From: Celeribacter ethanolicus
GTDB taxonomy: Bacteria > Pseudomonadota > Alphaproteobacteria > Rhodobacterales > Rhodobacteraceae
Length of the DNA: 64,000 bases
Direction: 5' to 3'
NCBI RefSeq assembly: GCF_001550095.1
Contig: NZ_LRUC01000036.1
Location: 62,001-126,000 of the forward strand
Position numbers and translations under genes: made by a program. Positions 16,254 through 27,534 of this stretch are shown here, piece after piece. A model generated the notes under the pieces. The model saw nothing but the letters and a program-made list of their open reading frames with translations, was not told where the DNA came from and did no database searches. Each line of letters opens with the position of its first letter. Positions within the stretch are counted from its first letter, which is position 1.

Positions 16254-17489
16254 GGCGCGTTGGCCTAGCGGCACTTCCTTCACCGGAAGATGGACGATGG
16301 CCGAAAACGCGCCGATGCCGACGCCGACCCACCAGACGGCGGTGTAGTCGCCGTAGAGGTCATAGAGCCGGCCGCCGAGCCAGACGCCCAGGAATGCACC
16401 GAGCTGGTGAGAGAAGAATACGATGCCGTAAAGCGTCCCCATGTAGCGCAGCCCGTAGATATGCGCGACGAGACCGGAGGTCAGCGGTACGCTGGCGAGC
16501 CACAGCGCGCCCATGACGACGGAGAAGATCAGCACCGAGGTCGGCGTGATCGGCAGCGCGATGAACAGGGCCGCGGCCAGTGTGCGCCCGAGGTAAATTC
16601 CGGCGAGCAGGTATTTCTTGGAAAACCGGTTGCCGAGCCAGCCCGCCAACAACGTGCCGCCGATGTTGGCAAGCCCGATGAGGGAGATCGAGATCGCTCC
16701 CAAAGCCGAGGTGGTCGACACCCCGAGAGAAGCGAGCGTCCCGGAGGGGTCGATGGCGCCACACATCTCCGTCACCATCGCCGGGAAATGTGCGGTGATG
16801 AAGGCAAGCTGATAACCGCAGGAGAAGAAGCCGAGGAAAATGAGCGTATAGGTCGGATCGCGGAAGGCTTTGCCGAGGATCGCGCCGAGGCTCTCTTCCA
16901 ACTCCGCCTTGGAGGCCAGAGCAGGGCTGCGCATCATTGGCAGCGCCAGAAGGGTTGTGAGCACGGCGACAGCGAAGAGCAGGAAGACGTTTTGCCAGGA
17001 CATAAAGCTCAGGAGCCATTCCGCCAGAGGAGCGCCAAACACCTGCCCGGCCGATCCCGCAGCCGTTGCGATGGCGAGCGACATGGAGCGGTTCTCATTC
17101 GAGGAGGCACGGCCCACGACGGCGAGGATGACGCCGAACCCGGTGCCGGCAATGCCGAAGCCCACCAGAGTTTCATAGAGTTGATGCGCCTGAGGAGAGA
17201 CCGCGAAAGACGAAAGAACCAGCCCTGCCGCATAGGTCACGGCGCCAAGGATGATCGCCTTGCGATCGCCGATCCGTTCTGCGAGTGCGCCGAAGATCGG
17301 CTGACCGATGCCCCAGAACAGGTTCTGGATCGCAATCGCCAGGGAAAATTCCGCCCGTGGCCAGTTGAATTCCTCGGCAATCGGTATCTGGAACACGCCA
17401 AAGGAGGCGCGGATCGCGAAACTCACGACGATGACGATGCAACCGGCAAGCAGAACCGGGGTGAACAGGGGCGTGCGCGTGTCGGACAT
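16245..17489 (-). CDS. MFS transporter
   Basis: 414 residues, about 12 membrane segments. The segment GQPIFGALAERIGDRKAII after TM2 is the MFS loop-2/3 signature. The long N-half resembles oxalate/formate-antiporter-like and nitrate/nitrite-type MFS proteins, but substrate cannot be inferred. ATG 17489 has AAAGGAGA upstream. It is divergent from zapE with 110 bp between and monocistronic. Confidence 0.9.
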   Translation of the reverse strand: MSDTRTPLFTPVLLAGCIVIVVSFAIRASFGVFQIPIAEEFNWPRAEFSLAIAIQNLFWGIGQPIFGALAERIGDRKAIILGAVTYAAGLVLSSFAVSPQAHQLYETLVGFGIAGTGFGVILAVVGRASSNENRSMSLAIATAAGSAGQVFGAPLAEWLLSFMSWQNVFLLFAVAVLTTLLALPMMRSPALASKAELEESLGAILGKAFRDPTYTLIFLGFFSCGYQLAFITAHFPAMVTEMCGAIDPSGTLASLGVSTTSALGAISISLIGLANIGGTLLAGWLGNRFSKKYLLAGIYLGRTLAAALFIALPITPTSVLIFSVVMGALWLASVPLTSGLVAHIYGLRYMGTLYGIVFFSHQLGAFLGVWLGGRLYDLYGDYTAVWWVGVGIGAFSAIVHLPVKEVPLGQRALS

Positions 17490-17599
17490 GTCTGTCTCCT
17501 TTGCGCCATCCTCCGGGATGGCCCTGCTGCGGTCAATCGAATGATTGCAATGACTCGCATCATCTTTCCTTATGCGATCCGGCGCAGTAAGGGAGAAGC

Positions 17600-18682
17600 A
17601 TGGAAACGCTCATGGACATCTACGCGGCCCGGGTGGCCGCAGGCACGTTGCGCGAAGACCCGGCGCAGGTTGCGGTTTTGCCGCTTCTGGAGCGGGTGCG
17701 CGCCGATCTGGCACAACAACCGGTGAAAAAGGGGCTCCTGTCCCTGATCGGCGGACGGAAAAAGCCCGAAGCGGTGCAGGGGCTCTATCTCTGGGGCGGG
17801 GTCGGGCGTGGCAAATCCATGCTGATGGACCTGTTCTACGACCATGCGCCCGTGCCCGCGCGTCGTGTGCATTTCCATGCCTTCATGCAGGAGGTGCAGG
17901 GCGGCATCGAGGCGGCGCGCAAGGCCGGAACCGCCGATGCCATCGCGCCCGTCGTGGAAAAGATCGCACAGGACATCCGGCTTCTGTGCTTCGACGAGAT
18001 GCAGATCACGGATATTGCCGATGCGATGATCGTCGGACGCCTGTTCGAGGGGCTGTTCGCCAAGGGCGTGACCGTGGTCACGACCTCGAACCGGGTGCCG
18101 GACGACCTTTACAAGGACGGGCTGAACCGGCAACTGTTCCTGCCTTTCATCGAGATCATCAAACAGCGGCTCGAGGTGCATCACCTGCACTCGCCGGTGG
18201 ACTATCGCCAAGGCCGTCTGACCGGGACGCCGGTCTACTTTCACCCTGTGACGCCCGATGTGCGCGCCACGATGGACGACATCTGGAACGATCTGACGGG
18301 CGGTGCGACCGAAAGCCTGACGCTGAAGGTCAAAGGCCGCGACGTGGTTTTGCCGAAGTTTCACAACGGCATCGCGCGGGCGACGTTCTGGGATCTCTGC
18401 GGTCAGATGTTCGGGCCGGGCGATTACCTTGTTATCGCGGATGCGGTCAAACTTCTGATCCTAGAAGACATTCCGCGCCTGACGCGCAACAATTTCAACG
18501 AGGCCAAACGTTTCGTCACGCTGATCGACGCGCTTTACGAGGCCAAGGTGCGCACGGTCTGTTCTGCCGTCGACGAACCGGAGCGGCTCTATATCGAAGG
18601 CGCGGGTGCGTTCGAGTTCGAGCGCACGGCATCGCGTCTGCGGGAAATGCAGGACAAGGATTGGGGTGAGGACGCAGAATAA
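17600..18682 (+). CDS. zapE: Cell division protein ZapE (AFG1-like ATPase)
   Basis: 360 residues, cytoplasmic AAA-type ATPase. Walker A is GGVGRGKSMLMD near 72-83 and Walker B LCFDEMQI near 130. Family knowledge: ZapE acts at the Z-ring in late constriction in E. coli; the mitochondrial relative AFG1/LACE1 handles respiratory proteins. Start ATG 17600 follows GGGAGAAGC. No other division gene is adjacent. Two short hairpins follow the stop. Confidence 0.93.
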   Translation: METLMDIYAARVAAGTLREDPAQVAVLPLLERVRADLAQQPVKKGLLSLIGGRKKPEAVQGLYLWGGVGRGKSMLMDLFYDHAPVPARRVHFHAFMQEVQGGIEAARKAGTADAIAPVVEKIAQDIRLLCFDEMQITDIADAMIVGRLFEGLFAKGVTVVTTSNRVPDDLYKDGLNRQLFLPFIEIIKQRLEVHHLHSPVDYRQGRLTGTPVYFHPVTPDVRATMDDIWNDLTGGATESLTLKVKGRDVVLPKFHNGIARATFWDLCGQMFGPGDYLVIADAVKLLILEDIPRLTRNNFNEAKRFVTLIDALYEAKVRTVCSAVDEPERLYIEGAGAFEFERTASRLREMQDKDWGEDAE

Positions 18683-18765
18683 GAAAGGTCCGGGGGACCT
18701 TTCGTGCGTGCTGCGGGCGTCAGCCCCGGAACTGAAGCGCCCGGACATCAGTCCGGGGGACTGAT
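18683..18765. repeat. Pair of similar short hairpins between convergent genes
   Basis: GAAAGGTCC-GGG-GGACCTTTC (18683-18703) and ATCAGTCC-GGG-GGACTGAT (18747-18765) share a TCCGGGGGA core with different outer stems. They lie between zapE and the LLM oxidoreductase. Neither has a strong T-run, so they may be weak bidirectional terminators, transcript-end stabilisers or members of a dispersed repeat. Confidence 0.5.
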
Positions 18766-18815
18766 TTCAGCGACGAGCGGGTGGAGCCCCGGGGATGATA
18801 CAGGCGAAAGACTGA

Positions 18816-19844
18816 TCAGCCCTTCGCCAAAATCTCCCGAACGCGCGGCGCGACCTCTTCGCCGTACAGCCGTATGGTGTCCATCAGCGCCTCGTGCGGC
18901 ACCGGGCCCGACGAGATTTTCAGATCGAATCGGTTGAGACCCAGAACCGCAACAGTTGCCGCAATCTTTTGTGCGACGGTCTCGGGCGACCCGACGAACA
19001 GGGCTCCGTGATCCACTTCGCGCTCAAACGCCTCGCGAGTCAGCGGTGGCCAGCCACGGCTCTGGCCGATGCGCTGATGCATGATCCGGTAGCCCTCGAA
19101 ATAGCGCTCCCGTGCCTCTGCATCGGTGTCGGCGATATGGCCCGGCGAATGACAACCGATCGGCAATTGCGGCGCGCTCATCCTGTCGCGGATGTCGCGA
19201 TAGAGGTCGGCAAAGGGTTTGAACCGTACGGGGCTGCCACCGATGATGGCGAGCGTCATTGAGACGTCGTTGGTGGCGGCGCGCACGACCGAGTCGGGGC
19301 TTCCGCCAACACCGACCCAGACCGGGATCGGACGTTCGGGGCGGGGATAGACGGTCTGTGCCTCGAGCGGCGGACGATGGCGCCCTGACCAGCTGACTTT
19401 CTCCTCGGTCGTAAGCCGTTTGAAGAGGTCGAATTTTTCTTCGAACAGCATCTCGTAATCCGCCAGATCATAGCCGAACAGCGGGAAGCTTTCGGTAAAT
19501 GACCCACGCCCCAACGTGATCTCTGCGCGCCCGTTCGAGATCGCTTGGATCGTCGAGAACCGTTGAAACACCCGGATCGGATCGTCAGAGGACAGGACCG
19601 TCACCGCAGAGGTCAGTTTGATCTTTGAGGTCTGCGCCGCAATCGCCGCGAGCACCGGCTCAATCGCGGAAACAGCGAAATCGGGGCGGTGATGTTCGCC
19701 GATGCCGTAAACGTCGATCCCGACCCGATCGGCCAGAATGCCTTCCTTGATCACGTTGCGAATGACCTGACCCTGCGGCAGGTCATTGCCCGCCGCATCC
19801 CAGGTGACGTCGCCAAACGTGTCGATGCCAAATTCCAAAGCCAT
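18816..19844 (-). CDS. LLM-class flavin-dependent oxidoreductase
   Basis: 342 residues, bacterial luciferase-like monooxygenase fold. Recognisable parts are GIGEHHRPDFA near 48-58, the SSDDPIRVFQRF helix and NGRAEITLGRGSF near 104-116, which is the flavin-binding region. Members oxidise or reduce diverse substrates with F420 or FMN; FMN is expected here. ATG 19844 follows AGGAGA. Monocistronic, 81 bp downstream of folC. Substrate unknown. Confidence 0.9.
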   Translation of the reverse strand: MALEFGIDTFGDVTWDAAGNDLPQGQVIRNVIKEGILADRVGIDVYGIGEHHRPDFAVSAIEPVLAAIAAQTSKIKLTSAVTVLSSDDPIRVFQRFSTIQAISNGRAEITLGRGSFTESFPLFGYDLADYEMLFEEKFDLFKRLTTEEKVSWSGRHRPPLEAQTVYPRPERPIPVWVGVGGSPDSVVRAATNDVSMTLAIIGGSPVRFKPFADLYRDIRDRMSAPQLPIGCHSPGHIADTDAEARERYFEGYRIMHQRIGQSRGWPPLTREAFEREVDHGALFVGSPETVAQKIAATVAVLGLNRFDLKISSGPVPHEALMDTIRLYGEEVAPRVREILAKG

Positions 19845-19925
19845 ATCCGAGTCTCCTGTTTCGGGCCCGAAATATGCACGGGCCCGGGGCGGGAAAACCC
19901 GCGCAGGCGCACAGGGTCTGTTCGT

Positions 19926-21200
19926 CTAGCCGTTGGTCTGCAAGATGTGTCCCGCGAGATAAAGCGAGCCACAGATCAGGATGCGGGCCTGCGGATGCGC
20001 GGCGACGATCTGCGCAATGGCGTCGGGAACGCTGTCGGCTTCCATGGCATCGAACCCTTCGGCCCGGGCCACTGCCGCGGTCTCTGAGGCGGGCAGGGTG
20101 GCTTGCGCCTCCGGGATCGACACGGCGATGAGTTCCCTGGCGTGCCGTTGCAAGGGACGCAGATAGCCCGCGATGTCCTTGGTGTTGAGCATGCCGCAAA
20201 CCATGTAGGTCGGACGTTCCGGCAAAGTGTCGAGCGCCAGCGCCAGCGCCTCCCCTGCCGCGGGATTGTGACCGCCATCGAGCCAGAGCTCTGCGTCAGG
20301 AGCGGCGTCCGTGAGCGGCCCGGTCTTGAGACGTTGCATGCGGGCGGGCCAGAAGGCCTCTGTCATGGCGGCCTCGAGCGCGGTGTCGTCATAGCCCATG
20401 TGCCGCAGCGCTGCGAGGGCGGCCCCGGCGTTGTGAACCTGATGCTGGCCGATCAGACGCGGCATCGGAAGGTCGCGGAGTCCGGTTTCATCCTGGAAAA
20501 TCAGACGCCCGCGTTCTTCCCAGACATGCCATTCCTGTCCGTGGCGCAGGAGAGGCGCGCCGAGACGGGCGGCGGTGGCTTCGATCACGTCCAAAGCCTC
20601 GTCCGGTTGCGGTCCGACGACACAGGGCACACCGCGCTTGATGATCCCGGCCTTCTCCGTGGCAATCGCGGTGAGCGTTTCGCCGAGGAATTGTGTGTGG
20701 TCGATGGAAATCGGCGTGATGATCGACAGCGCAGGCGACTCAACGACATTGGTTGCGTCGAGGCGCCCGCCGAGGCCCACTTCCAACAGGGTGTAATCCG
20801 CAGGCATGCGCGACATGGCGAGGATGCCGGCCACGGTGGTGATCTCGAAATAGGTGATCGGTTCGCCGCCATTGGCGCGTTCGCACTCTTCGAGCACGGC
20901 CATCAGGTCAGGCTCGGAAATCAGCTCGCCCGCCAGGCGGATACGTTCATGAAACCGCGCCAGATGCGGCGAAGTGTAGGCATGAACCGTCTTGCCTGCG
21001 GCCTCTAATCCTGCACGGATCATCGCTTGGGTCGAGCCTTTGCCGTTGGTGCCCGCGATATGGATTACCGGCGGCAATTTGCGCTCCGGATGATCGAGGG
21101 CATCGAGCAGGCGCCAGACACGGTCGAGCACAAGGTCGATGACCTTGGGATGCAGGGACATCAGCCTCTCGAGGATGACGTCGGAATTCTGGGTGGTCAC
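19926..21200 (-). CDS. folC: Folylpolyglutamate synthase / dihydrofolate synthase
   Basis: 424 residues. The ATP loop GTNGKGST lies at 50-57, with YTSPHL and the Mur-ligase features (LEVGLGGRLDATN, SIDHTQFLG, WLDGGHNPA) in order. It adds glutamate to dihydropteroate and to folates in the cytoplasm. The GTG at 21200 is the start: it overlaps the accD stop as GTGA. A much longer in-frame extension runs antisense-free through accD and is not coding. accD-folC order is common in proteobacteria. Confidence 0.95.
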   Translation of the reverse strand: MTTQNSDVILERLMSLHPKVIDLVLDRVWRLLDALDHPERKLPPVIHIAGTNGKGSTQAMIRAGLEAAGKTVHAYTSPHLARFHERIRLAGELISEPDLMAVLEECERANGGEPITYFEITTVAGILAMSRMPADYTLLEVGLGGRLDATNVVESPALSIITPISIDHTQFLGETLTAIATEKAGIIKRGVPCVVGPQPDEALDVIEATAARLGAPLLRHGQEWHVWEERGRLIFQDETGLRDLPMPRLIGQHQVHNAGAALAALRHMGYDDTALEAAMTEAFWPARMQRLKTGPLTDAAPDAELWLDGGHNPAAGEALALALDTLPERPTYMVCGMLNTKDIAGYLRPLQRHARELIAVSIPEAQATLPASETAAVARAEGFDAMEADSVPDAIAQIVAAHPQARILICGSLYLAGHILQTNG

Positions 21201-22162
21201 TTTTTCGCGTCCTTCGCGGAAACTTTGGCCTGAACTGCGGCCTCTGGGGCGATTTTCGGCGCAGCGCCTTTGTCTTCCGGCGCGGGAGCCGGAAGGTCTC
21301 CGACCACGGCGGGCGGCAGGTTGCCCAGCATGCGCAGGATGGTCACCAGCTCGTCCTTCATCTTCATGCGATGCGTCACGCGGTCGAGCATGCCGTGATC
21401 GAGAAGATATTCGGCGCGCTGGAAGCCTTCGGGCAGTTTCTCGCGGATCGTCTGTTCGATCACACGGGGACCGGCGAAACAAATAAGCGCGTTGGGTTCG
21501 GCGATCTGGACATCGCCCAGCATCGCGTAAGAGGCCGTCACACCACCTGTGGTCGGGTGGGTCAGGACGACGATATAGGGGAGACCCGCCTCTTTCAGCA
21601 TTTCAATCGCCACAGTGGTGCGCGGCATTTGCATGAGCGAGAGAATCCCCTCCTGCATCCGGGCACCACCGGCGGCGGAGAACATGATGAACGGACGTTT
21701 CAGCTCAATCGCGCGCTCGACACCCTTGATGAAGGCGTTGCCGACATACATGCCCATGGAGCCCCCCATGAAGGAGAAATCCTGCGCCGCAGCGACGACC
21801 GGCGTGCGACCGATCTCACCCTCGGCGACCAGCATGGCTTCTTTCTCGCCCGTCGACTTCTGCGCCGCTTTCATGCGGTCGGGGTATTTCTTTTGATCGC
21901 GGAATTTCAGAGGGTCTTCAATCGGTTCGGGAACCTTGACCTCGGAGAAAATGCCGCCGTCGAACATCGCCTTGAACCGCGCACGCGGCGTGATGTGCAT
22001 GTGATGGTCGCAATTGGTGCAGACGTTCTGGTTCTCGGCCAGCTCGCGGTGAAACAGCATGGTGCCGCATTCCGGGCATTTCGTCCAAAGATTGTCCGGC
22101 GTGTCGTGTTTCGAGAAGAGCGAGTTGATCTTCGGGCGGACGTAGTTCGAGATCCAGTTCAT
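21197..22162 (-). CDS. accD: Acetyl-CoA carboxylase carboxyltransferase subunit beta
   Basis: 321 residues. An N-terminal zinc ribbon has Cys29, Cys32, Cys48 and Cys51. The carboxyltransferase domain follows with the oxyanion-type glycines in FMGGSMG and SAAGGARMQEG. With AccA it transfers carboxyl from biotin to acetyl-CoA, committing carbon to fatty acids. The C-terminal 45 residues are Ala/Pro/Lys rich and low complexity. Translationally coupled to folC by a 4-bp overlap. Confidence 0.97.
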   Translation of the reverse strand: MNWISNYVRPKINSLFSKHDTPDNLWTKCPECGTMLFHRELAENQNVCTNCDHHMHITPRARFKAMFDGGIFSEVKVPEPIEDPLKFRDQKKYPDRMKAAQKSTGEKEAMLVAEGEIGRTPVVAAAQDFSFMGGSMGMYVGNAFIKGVERAIELKRPFIMFSAAGGARMQEGILSLMQMPRTTVAIEMLKEAGLPYIVVLTHPTTGGVTASYAMLGDVQIAEPNALICFAGPRVIEQTIREKLPEGFQRAEYLLDHGMLDRVTHRMKMKDELVTILRMLGNLPPAVVGDLPAPAPEDKGAAPKIAPEAAVQAKVSAKDAKK

Positions 22163-22226
22163 GGGTGCGCCTTTGGACGTTACGTTACTTGGGGCCTCAG
22201 ATAAGCTCCTCTGTCACGAATTGCAA

Positions 22227-23123
22227 TCAACGCCTGATCGCAAGCCGCGCCACGAGCCATGTGACGACCAGCAAGAGGCTCTGGAAGACCAGCGCTTTCG
22301 GGTCGGAATAGAGCACTTCCGGGCTGTCGGTCTGCATGAACAGTCCGAAACCCGACATCATGTCCTGTTGCGGGGCAAACAGCATGGCGGTGAAGTTGTT
22401 CATGAAATGCAGCGCAATGGCCGGGCCGAGCGTGCCCGAGCGCATGGTCAGATCGCCCGCGAGCACGCCAAAGCCAATGGCCCAGAGCACGGGGAACAGG
22501 GCCGCGATGCCTTCGTTCGTCCCGCTCAGATGCAACAGCCCGAAAAGCACGGCGGAGGCGGCGAGACCGAGCGCGTAGGAGTTCGTGGCCCCGGCGATCT
22601 GGCTTTGCAGATAACCGCGAAAGAACACCTCCTCGGCGGTGACCTGAACCATCAGCCCCAGCACCGCGAAGGGCACCCAGAACAGCCACATCCCACCCGG
22701 CAGGTTTGCGACCGGTTCGGCGGGGCCGTCCCAGGGCAAAAGCAGGGTGAGAAAGGTGAAGCCCGCGATCCATTTGAGCGTCACGAAGAACTGCGCGCGC
22801 AAGACGGGGGCGGGGCCGGTCAGATCGCGCAGGTGCCGGGCGTGCAGCCGTTCGGCCAGTTTGATCGCGCCCACGAGTAAAAGGGCAAACCCCGCAAGGA
22901 TGGTGAACAAGCCGCCCGGGGTGGTGCCGACCATGGGGCCGTTGGCGCCGAACTGAAAGGGCATGAGAGAGGGCGCAAGGCGTCCGACGACGAGATAGAA
23001 CAGCGGTGTGACCACTACGCTGATCACCAGTCCGGCCAGAAGCGTGATCCCCACTCGCCAAAGTTCGGGACGGCGCATCGCGGAGGCGATGATCGGGGCG
23101 TAGGGGTGCGTCGGTTGCGGCAT
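22227..23123 (-). CDS. CPBP family intramembrane glutamic endopeptidase
   Basis: 298 residues with about eight membrane segments. The CPBP/Abi motif EEVFFRGYLQS (EExxxR) and later helices with FGLLHL and an FMNNF segment supply the expected Glu/Arg/His/Asn positions. Known relatives process prenylated proteins or bacteriocin/lipid-linked substrates; target here is unknown. ATG 23123 has GAGAG 8-10 bp upstream; ATG 23144 is also in frame. The 160-bp gap to the divergent lipoprotein gene carries both promoters. Confidence 0.87.
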   Translation of the reverse strand: MPQPTHPYAPIIASAMRRPELWRVGITLLAGLVISVVVTPLFYLVVGRLAPSLMPFQFGANGPMVGTTPGGLFTILAGFALLLVGAIKLAERLHARHLRDLTGPAPVLRAQFFVTLKWIAGFTFLTLLLPWDGPAEPVANLPGGMWLFWVPFAVLGLMVQVTAEEVFFRGYLQSQIAGATNSYALGLAASAVLFGLLHLSGTNEGIAALFPVLWAIGFGVLAGDLTMRSGTLGPAIALHFMNNFTAMLFAPQQDMMSGFGLFMQTDSPEVLYSDPKALVFQSLLLVVTWLVARLAIRR

Positions 23124-23283
23124 GCTGTCTCTCGTCGCGGTCATGTCGGGGCAGAGGTAGCATGCGCGGCCCCGGTGTGAAAGCGACGGAAACGCGCAGG
23201 AACTCGCCGATCCGTGAACCCGCCTGACTTGGAAGCGCCGGAAGCGCGCGCTATAGGCGACGCCAGACTGCGAGGAGAGTGAC

Positions 23284-23946
23284 ATGGTATCGGTGATGCG
23301 CCCGGCGAGAACGGTTGCGAAGGTGGCGATTGCGGCGGGGGTGATGCTCGGCCTTGCGGGCTGCGAGATGGACATGGGGGCGACTGGCACCTCCGTGGAT
23401 CCGGCGCGCCGCCCGGTGCGTGCCGTCACCTTGCCGCTCAGCGGAGTGAGCGTCGCGGGGCCCTCGGGCTATTGCGTCGATCCGGTTTCGGTGCGTGACA
23501 GCGCCAGGGGCAGTTTCGCGCTTCTGGGCAATTGCACCGGTCTGAGCGGGCGCAACAATCCCGCGCTGAAGGGTAAGACGGCCGTCCTGACCCTCTCGGT
23601 TGCTCCGCCGATGACGGAGACGGAAGAGTTCGATCCGCCGAGCTATGAGGCCTATTTCGCCTCCGAGACCGGACGCCGCGCTTTGTCGCGCAGCGGATCG
23701 GCCAAGACCGTGCAGCTCATCGAAAGCGAGGCACGGGGCGATATGGTGCTCCTGCATGTGCGCGACAGCGCCCCGATGACCCTGCGCGGGCAGGGTCGGG
23801 AATATTGGCGCGCGCTTTTCCTTCTGGACGGTAGGCTTGTTACCGCAACCGCCACGCCCTTTGCCGAGGCACCGATGTCCGGGGGGCAGTTGCGTGCCCT
23901 GCTGGATCGTTTCGTCATCGAACTGAAACGCCGCAACCCGTCTTGA
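23284..23946 (+). CDS. Lipoprotein of unknown function
   Basis: 220 residues with a lipoprotein signal: basic start, hydrophobic stretch, lipobox LAGC with Cys27. The mature part has a likely internal disulfide (YCVDP and GNCTG) and beta character. ATG 23284 follows GAGGAG; Met5 is an alternative. I do not recognise the domain. It is followed after 112 bp by the DUF6478 pair on the same strand. Confidence 0.75.
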   Translation: MVSVMRPARTVAKVAIAAGVMLGLAGCEMDMGATGTSVDPARRPVRAVTLPLSGVSVAGPSGYCVDPVSVRDSARGSFALLGNCTGLSGRNNPALKGKTAVLTLSVAPPMTETEEFDPPSYEAYFASETGRRALSRSGSAKTVQLIESEARGDMVLLHVRDSAPMTLRGQGREYWRALFLLDGRLVTATATPFAEAPMSGGQLRALLDRFVIELKRRNPS

Positions 23947-24058
23947 GCTCTGAAACTGTTGCTGAAATGGAACCAAACTGCGGAATTTTTCCGCGTTTGT
24001 TGAGTGGAAACCTTTGTCGGTCATAGTAAGGCCCGGAAGAGCAGGAAAAGGTTGCGCG

Positions 24059-24832
24059 ATGCGGCGGCGACTCAAGCAGATGATCGAAACGCGGATCAAC
24101 GCGCTGGCCACGCGGCGCTGGGCGCGACGCGCGACGATGGCCGAGGGTCTGTCGCTTCCGACGCTGCGCCGGTTGCGCGGACAGGCGCGTGGGCTCAGAT
24201 GGGAGATCGACCGGTTTCTCTTCGTGGCCGACGGGCGCTTGGCACTGCCGCTGATCGGGTCGAATGCGATGCAATTGCCGCTCTACACCGACTGGTCGCA
24301 CCGCCCGGAGCTTTGGCGCGGGCCGATCCCGCTCAAGGGGGCCTCCGCGGTGCCAAGCAAGACGCTGATCGGGTCCGAGGCGACGCTTTATCACGACTGC
24401 CAGATCTCCGAACTGACCTATCGTCAGGTGCGCAACACCTCCGAAGAGGACCTCTCGCCCTTCGGGCTGCGTCTCGACGTGTTCCGGTTCGATGGCTCCT
24501 TCCTGTCGCTTTCGGTGGAATTGCCGGACGAGGCCTGTCACGGCCTTAGCAAACGTCATCTCGTGCGGATGGACTATTCCATCGACCTTGAAAAAGGCAT
24601 CGAGATCTTTGCCCGGCTGAACGTGAAACACGGGCCGAACATGGAGCAGGTGGTGCGCGAACTGCCGCTGCATACCGACGAGGGCTATGTCGAATTCGAT
24701 CTGGCTTATACGAAACTCAACGAGAAACGGGTGGAAAAGCTCTGGATCGACCTGATTTTCGAAGACCCGGAGATGAATCAGATCGTCCTGCGGGACCTGA
24801 CCTGTTCGCGCCGTCCGCGCGCGGAACTTTGA
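24059..24832 (+). CDS. DUF6478-like protein
   Basis: 257 residues from ATG 24059 after AGGAAAAGG; an earlier in-frame ATG (24014) has no site. Very basic first 50 residues (MRRRLKQMIETRINALATRRW) precede a beta-rich body with DWSHRPELWRGPI and LYHDCQISELTYRQ. This pattern matches a Rhodobacterales family I know as DUF6478 by memory; function unknown. The gene 24 bp downstream is likely cotranscribed, and both could concern surface carbohydrate, which is inference only. Confidence 0.75.
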   Translation: MRRRLKQMIETRINALATRRWARRATMAEGLSLPTLRRLRGQARGLRWEIDRFLFVADGRLALPLIGSNAMQLPLYTDWSHRPELWRGPIPLKGASAVPSKTLIGSEATLYHDCQISELTYRQVRNTSEEDLSPFGLRLDVFRFDGSFLSLSVELPDEACHGLSKRHLVRMDYSIDLEKGIEIFARLNVKHGPNMEQVVRELPLHTDEGYVEFDLAYTKLNEKRVEKLWIDLIFEDPEMNQIVLRDLTCSRRPRAEL

Positions 24833-24856
24833 TGCCGATTTTGACGGAGAACGGAC

Positions 24857-25243
24857 ATGGATGAGGTGACACTGGTCAAAACCCGGCTCCAGGCAGGGAT
24901 TTGGGAAGGCGAATTGCATGTGCCGGAGGCGGTCGGCGCGCTGCCCGAGATCGAGGTGACCTATCTCGACCAGCCGGTGCAGGGCCATACGCTGAGCGAG
25001 GATGCGGAGCGCGAAGGTGTGTGGTTCTTTCGTTTCGCCGTGCCCTCCGAATTGTTGAACGACGGTGTCCAGACCTTCGTCTTCTCGGATCGCGAGAGCG
25101 GTCGGGTGCTCAATTCCCTGACCCTGATGGCGGGGGATGTGCTGGCCGAGGACATCCGTGCCGAGATGGATCTGTTGCGTCAGGAACTCGACATGCTCAA
25201 ACGCGCCTTCCGCCGCCATTGCATCGAGACCGGCTCGAACTGA
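24857..25243 (+). CDS. Conserved hypothetical protein, companion of DUF6478 gene
   Basis: 128 residues from ATG 24857, after GGAGAACGG. Residues 1-90 look like an Ig-like or beta-sandwich fold (WEGELHVPEAVG, VWFFRFAVPSE, GVQTFVFSDRESG); the C-terminal 35 are helical (EMDLLRQELDMLKRAFRRH), probably a short coiled coil. No signal peptide. Not recognised; spacing to the upstream gene suggests an operon. Confidence 0.7.
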   Translation: MDEVTLVKTRLQAGIWEGELHVPEAVGALPEIEVTYLDQPVQGHTLSEDAEREGVWFFRFAVPSELLNDGVQTFVFSDRESGRVLNSLTLMAGDVLAEDIRAEMDLLRQELDMLKRAFRRHCIETGSN

Positions 25244-25248
25244 TCTGA

Positions 25249-27333
<2,085 letters not shown>

Positions 27334-27346
27334 CCCGTTTCCTTTG

Positions 27347-27384
27347 TTGCAGAAATACTCCCGCCGGAGGCCTCGTTCGGCGGG
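27347..27384 (+). repeat. Post-stop motif with hairpin after fadH
   Basis: TTGCAGAAATACTCC (27347-27361) begins 14 bases after the fadH stop and runs into CCCGCCG...CGGCGGG arms (27360-27366, 27378-27384). A related TTGCAGTCAAATACTC is on the minus strand 8 bases after another stop (33900-33885). No T-run follows. Confidence 0.4.
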
Positions 27385-27534
27385 ACATGCACTGCCTCTC
27401 GTGATTGTTTCCGCGTTTCCGGACCCAAAACGATCACCGAGAGACCACGCTATTGTCCCCCATCTTCCCCATTCTTGCCCGATTTCGGAGGGATAACCCT
27501 TTCCCTAGGGGCCAAGATTTGTAGGTAAGATTAA

